NCBI RefSeq assembly: GCF_017942085.1
Contig: NZ_JAGKSP010000028.1
Coordinates: 1-43,861, forward strand
DNA: 43,861 nt
Source of the DNA: Paenibacillus lignilyticus
GTDB lineage: Bacteria > Bacillota > Bacilli > Paenibacillales > Paenibacillaceae
Reading direction: 5' to 3'
Each line of letters begins with the position of its first letter. The stretch's first letter is position 1. The position numbers and the translations under genes are program-made. The notes under the pieces are model-generated. The model saw only the letters and a list, made by a program, of their open reading frames with translations. It ran no database searches and was not told the DNA's origin. This document shows positions 40,364 to 43,861 of the stretch, in pieces.

Positions 40364-42586
40364 ATGTTTGATTGGTTGGGATTTCGCAAAGGATTGCCCT
40401 TATGGTGGTCGTACAAGCTCAATGCAGGAATGAAAGAGGATGTAGCGGATATTTTTGAAGGTATCGCAGATACGCGGATGAATATTCTAACGGGATGGAC
40501 GACGGAATATTGGGATCATCTGGACCGGCTGCACCATCAGCTGTCCTTCCGTCAGCCCGGGGCGGCAGATGACGAAGCTTGGGATCCTTCCGCCTTGGAG
40601 CGTTTATTCGCAGGAACTCGGGCACGTGCCTCGGATTTCTCAGAGATCTTCATGCTTGACGAGAACGGCCGCGTTGCTTTCTCAACAGAAACACGCCATA
40701 CCGGCGAGCTTTATGGAACGGGCAGTCTGCTGGAGCCGGGCCTGGCCTATTCGAAGGACGGCGCGCCGAGCGGCCGCAACTGCTTATTCGGCCCCTATGC
40801 CGATCCTTGGACGCTGAAGATCGGGCCGAGCTCGTCTTCTTTTCACGATAAAATGACGCTCCTCTTCATCTCTCCAATCCTGCTAGGCGGCAAGTGGAAA
40901 GGCGCGCTCTGCGGCCGAGTGCCAAACGATGTCATCGGCGATCTTATCCAGCGGGAATCCGGTCATGTGTATCCCGACTCCGGGGATAACTATCTGTTCA
41001 TGGCGCGTCCTGTGCTGAATACGCATATCGCACCGGGAACCGCTTTATCGCGAAGCAGGTTCGAGGACCGCACGTTTACTCATGGCGAGAATTTGATGGA
41101 CGGTGTAACCACCGACTGGGGCGTCGTTTCCGTTAAGGAACACACGGAGCTGGAGCTCGTATTCACGGATCCCGCTACAGGACAGCTCCACCCCGGCGTG
41201 GCGAACACCATTCGAAACGGCAGCAACCTGTTCGTAGAGTTTCCGGGTTATTCGGATTATCGCCATATCCCCGTTATCGGCAAAGGCGTGACGTTCCGGC
41301 TTCCCCATTGTCCGGATGAGTGGGGGATGATGTGCGAGGGTGATTTGGAAGAAGTGTACCGCATCCGGAGCATTCGATTCACCCAATTCAGACTTGCGTT
41401 AGGCTGGCTGGCAGCGCTAGGTGCGCTTGGAACTATTCTCGCGTACTATCTGTTCACGAATGCCATGCCGGTTGCAGGCGCTGTTATTGTCGGCGTCTTC
41501 AATTTCATTTTCGGACTGGCCATGGTATGGTCGTTGGATCGCAAAGGCAACCTGGTGACCTCCCTCCAAATGCGCAGGTTGAACCGGTTTATCCGTATTA
41601 ATGCCGAGGGAAAAGGCGACCTCACTCAGCGACTGGATACGAGCTTGTTTCCCGCTAACGAAACCCGTGAGCTGGCCAAATGGATTAACAACATGATCGA
41701 CTCCCTCGAAGGCGTCATGCTGCAGGTGAAGCTCGCTTCCGGCGATGTGTTGACGAATCAACGCGCATTGCTTGAAACTACCGGCGCGACTGCCAGCACA
41801 ACAGAGCGTGTCAGCGGCCGGATCGGGGATATGATTCTCAGTATTCGTAATCAGCTGAAGGATATCGACATCGCCAAGGATGTTGCCGGTGAGATGCGCG
41901 AGACGCTGCGACAGCTTGAAGATAAGGCATCCGCCAACATCAGCGTGGCGCAAGGGGAATTGCTCCGTATCGGCGATAAAATGGAGCAGATCGCCGGCCG
42001 CGTTACGGAAACGAACCGATCGATCGAATCGTTCATGAAAACAACGGATGAAATTCGCAATGTCCTCGGTGTTATCGAGGAAATCTCGGCGCAAACGCAT
42101 CTGCTTGCCCTGAATGCTTCCATTGAAGCGGCGCGCGTCGGCGAGCAAGGCAGAGGTTTTGCCGTTGTTGCGGGTGAAATCAGGAAGCTGGCCGCCCTCA
42201 CCAAGAAATCGACGGAAGAAGTGCACACCATCGTCCAAGATATCTATGTCCATGCCAAGGACGCTACTACCACGATGGCTCAAGGCACGCTTGTCGTGTC
42301 CGAAGGGACGGCGCTTGTCGCGGCGGCCTCGGAGCTCCTCAGCAGCACCCAGGAAGATGATTCGCTCAAATCGCAAATTATCGACGAGGTCGTTGTGATC
42401 ATGGAGAAAATCGCGGCGGTCAGCAAGCAGAACCGTCGCATTTCGACCGAGGTCGAGGGCAATGTGCAGGAGCTGCTTGGCGACTTCGTCAACGTCCGCC
42501 ATACTTCCAATCATGTCGAAGCCATCACGGCGTTCTTGCAGCAGCTGGTCGGACAGTTCCAACTGAGCGAGGCTCGCAAGCGCTGA
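40364..42586 (+). CDS. Methyl-accepting chemotaxis protein with N-terminal cytosolic-looking sensor
   Basis: The 740-residue protein starts MFDWLGFRKGLPLWW and has no N-terminal membrane anchor. Residues 20-340 form a Cache-like sensor (SEIFMLDENGRVAFSTET and later LLFISPILLGGKWKGAL). Two adjacent membrane helices follow at about 345-366 and 371-393 with only a tiny loop between. Next come a HAMP-like segment (GKGDLTQRLD, then NETRELAKWINNMIDSL) and the signalling domain, whose conserved hairpin tip is at about 573-612 (EISAQTHLLALNASIEAARV). In the usual topology the sensor sits between the two membrane helices; here it precedes both, so it would face the cytoplasm. It probably monitors an internal signal and acts through CheW/CheA. 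The ligand is unknown. Confidence 0.92.
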   Translation: MFDWLGFRKGLPLWWSYKLNAGMKEDVADIFEGIADTRMNILTGWTTEYWDHLDRLHHQLSFRQPGAADDEAWDPSALERLFAGTRARASDFSEIFMLDENGRVAFSTETRHTGELYGTGSLLEPGLAYSKDGAPSGRNCLFGPYADPWTLKIGPSSSSFHDKMTLLFISPILLGGKWKGALCGRVPNDVIGDLIQRESGHVYPDSGDNYLFMARPVLNTHIAPGTALSRSRFEDRTFTHGENLMDGVTTDWGVVSVKEHTELELVFTDPATGQLHPGVANTIRNGSNLFVEFPGYSDYRHIPVIGKGVTFRLPHCPDEWGMMCEGDLEEVYRIRSIRFTQFRLALGWLAALGALGTILAYYLFTNAMPVAGAVIVGVFNFIFGLAMVWSLDRKGNLVTSLQMRRLNRFIRINAEGKGDLTQRLDTSLFPANETRELAKWINNMIDSLEGVMLQVKLASGDVLTNQRALLETTGATASTTERVSGRIGDMILSIRNQLKDIDIAKDVAGEMRETLRQLEDKASANISVAQGELLRIGDKMEQIAGRVTETNRSIESFMKTTDEIRNVLGVIEEISAQTHLLALNASIEAARVGEQGRGFAVVAGEIRKLAALTKKSTEEVHTIVQDIYVHAKDATTTMAQGTLVVSEGTALVAAASELLSSTQEDDSLKSQIIDEVVVIMEKIAAVSKQNRRISTEVEGNVQELLGDFVNVRHTSNHVEAITAFLQQLVGQFQLSEARKR

Positions 42587-42620
42587 GTGATGGGATGAAT
42601 GAGGGATGATTAGGAAGGCG

Positions 42621-42664
42621 AAGCCCCCCGATTGCGGTTATTGCGATTTGGAGGGGCTTTTTTT
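42621..42664 (+). terminator. Intrinsic terminator of the chemoreceptor gene
   Basis: AAGCCCC and GGGGCTT close a hairpin with additional CGATTGCG/CGATTTG pairing inside, followed by five to seven T residues. Confidence 0.85.
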
Positions 42665-42684
42665 GCGGAAAGCTATAGTTCGGT

Positions 42685-43521
42685 TCAGTCATAGATAGGC
42701 GTGTGCGGGCCTAGTTTGCCTGTGAGTACGCTCAGCAGCTCCCGGTTGAACTTCTCCCTTTCATCGCAGAACAGGCCATGACCGCTATCCTCGAAAGGAA
42801 TGAATCTGGAGTTCCGGATGCCTTGATGCTGAAGCTCGCCAAGCGCGAACGGAACGATGCGGTCTTGCTTGCCGTGCAAAATCGTTGTCGGCACATGGAC
42901 ATGGGCCAAGTCTGCGCGAAGATCCTCGTCCCGCAGCGCTTTCGTCCCTCCGATGGCACCGTAGGGGGATGATTCGAATCCAAGGCCGTTGAACCATGTG
43001 CGGAAAGGGTCGCTGATCGGTTTGTGGAAGAACAGTTGGCCGAAGCCGTCGATTGTTTTCGGTCTGTCGGTCATGAGCCCAAGGAGCGTAGCTTCGGATT
43101 CGGAGGCCGGTTTGCCGTAGGGATACCCGGGGCGCTGGGTCATCAGCGGCGCAGCGGCAGCCGCGAGGACCAGTCCGCACATTCCGCGGGCTGCATGTCG
43201 TGTAATGTAGCGGATAGCGATGGCACCGCCCATGGAGAAGCCGACCAGCGTTGCGTTCTGGATGCCGAGCGACTCCACCACCATGCGAATGTCATCGGAC
43301 ATCCGATTGTAATTGTACCCATGCCAAGGAGCATCCGACTTGCCAAAGCCCCGCAAATCGATGCTGATGCAGCGAAAACCATATTTCGGCACCACATTCA
43401 ACTGGTACTCCCACATTTGGCGATTGACCGGCCAGCCGTGCACGAAAACGACCGGTCTGCCGTATCCGACATCTTCGACGTACACCTTTACTCCGCGCTC
43501 TGCTTCCACATAGAACCCCAT
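42685..43521 (-). CDS. Alpha/beta hydrolase, non-haem chloroperoxidase-like
   Basis: The 278-residue protein has the full hydrolase set: HGWPVNRQMW for the oxyanion hole, GFSMGG with Ser96, HGKQDRIVP with the Asp and DSGHGLF with the His. The order and the DLRGFGKSDAP segment fit the cofactor-free chloroperoxidase/esterase group, which mostly acts as esterases in vivo. There is no signal peptide. AAGGTGG lies eight bases before the ATG. It converges on the chemoreceptor gene. Its promoter lies in the 153-bp gap shared with the divergent Gly-rich gene. Confidence 0.9.
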   Translation of the reverse strand: MGFYVEAERGVKVYVEDVGYGRPVVFVHGWPVNRQMWEYQLNVVPKYGFRCISIDLRGFGKSDAPWHGYNYNRMSDDIRMVVESLGIQNATLVGFSMGGAIAIRYITRHAARGMCGLVLAAAAAPLMTQRPGYPYGKPASESEATLLGLMTDRPKTIDGFGQLFFHKPISDPFRTWFNGLGFESSPYGAIGGTKALRDEDLRADLAHVHVPTTILHGKQDRIVPFALGELQHQGIRNSRFIPFEDSGHGLFCDEREKFNRELLSVLTGKLGPHTPIYD

Positions 43522-43674
43522 CGATCAGCCACCTTTCTCCCATCTCTATATGTATACCGCGAGGCGGGCGTATAGTATCGAAACCTGCCAAAGTCAAACA
43601 CCAGATAGGCGATAGCCGCATACACTGAACCGAGACAATTACCTATCCACGTTTTTGGAAAAGGAGTTTGATAC

Positions 43675-43861
43675 ATGAGTTACTACACGTATATTCCTGG
43701 TGCGCCTGCCGGCTACTCCAGTAAATATTCGGATTGTGGCTGCGGCGGACCACGCGCGTTTCCCGGAGGCGCAGGCGGCATGCTTCCCGGCGGCGGCGGT
43801 TTCCCCGGCGGCGGCGGCGGCTTCCCCGGCGGGGGTGGCGGCTTCCCCGGCGGCGGCGGCG
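43675..43861 (+). CDS. Gly-rich protein with FPGGGGG repeats, C-terminus outside the window
   Basis: The visible 62 codons start MSYYTYIPGAPAGYSSKYSD, followed by CGCGGPRAFPGGAGGML and then repeats of Phe-Pro-Gly5. AAGGAG lies about nine bases before the ATG. Short Tyr-rich N-termini joined to Gly-rich repeats are common in Bacillales spore coat and exosporium proteins, so a spore-surface role is plausible but inferred. The frame is open to the window edge. The simple-sequence DNA is prone to expansion and to assembly error. Confidence 0.75.
   Translation, partial: MSYYTYIPGAPAGYSSKYSDCGCGGPRAFPGGAGGMLPGGGGFPGGGGGFPGGGGGFPGGGG

Noticed and set aside
41417..42562. 381-aa minus-strand ORF opposite the chemoreceptor
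   Set aside because: It is antisense to the conserved signalling domain and has no motif of its own.

Overview
The window looks like chromosomal DNA of a high-GC, spore-forming Bacillales, most likely a Paenibacillaceae member (Paenibacillus or Cohnella type). The basis is strong GGAGG-type ribosome binding sites, Firmicutes-style gene families (YneF, GsaB-like aminomutase, QueG, FabI, DUF402, SdpI/DUF1648 with a YtrA-type GntR), long-stem intrinsic terminators and a Gly-rich spore-coat-like protein at the right edge. No phage, IS transposase, CRISPR array, rRNA or tRNA gene was seen. The species assignment is inference.

Layout. 1-4562 (minus): a MoxR ATPase, DUF58 protein and transglutaminase (TgpA-like) operon that leaves the window on the left. 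4739-5862: a GNAT acetyltransferase facing a Bcp peroxiredoxin across a shared terminator. 5882-8587 (minus): a three-gene ABC exporter (ATPase plus two ABC-2 permeases). 8847-11419 (plus): an LCP cell-wall ligase and an orphan glutamate-1-semialdehyde aminomutase. 11530-12570: a non-coding block with two copies of a 191-bp palindromic element and 61-bp tandem repeats, tandemly duplicated with a 510-bp period. 12747-14791 (minus): GntR/DUF1648 pair and inositol monophosphatase. 14792-15807: an AT-rich, gene-poor stretch with one possible 51-aa gene. 15808-20731 (minus): fabI, uvsE with a small conserved gene, ddl and an amidase-domain protein. 21038-23755 (plus): aconitase. 23832-28088: two glycosyltransferases and a 122-aa protein, divergent from an Asp-box beta-propeller protein. 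28154-30228: IclR regulator and an alpha/beta hydrolase. 30328-31846 (minus): a 5'-truncated FhuF-like remnant, folE and yneF. 32110-32300: a third copy of the 191-bp element. 32542-36022 (minus): a DUF402-lepB-queG-HD-GYP operon. 36151-39267 (minus): a GNAT gene and rfbC-rfbB-rfbD. 39561-43861: sodA, a chemoreceptor, an alpha/beta hydrolase and the start of a Gly-rich protein.

Most genes are housekeeping: cell envelope (TgpA block, LCP, ddl, amidase, rfbCBD, lepB), central metabolism (acnA), fatty acid synthesis (fabI), cofactors (folE, queG, aminomutase) and stress or DNA repair (bcp, sodA, uvsE). The most unusual signals are non-coding. The first is the 191-bp element: four 29-bp modules (two forward, two inverted) at identical spacing in three copies, although the spacer sequences of the distant copy have diverged. 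The second is an almost identical IclR-type palindrome, GTTTCAC-N3-GTGAAAC, placed just downstream of the -10 element of both acnA and the iclR-family gene, which suggests that this regulator controls itself and aconitase. The glycosyltransferase/122-aa/beta-propeller cluster may serve surface or spore glycosylation, but that is speculative.
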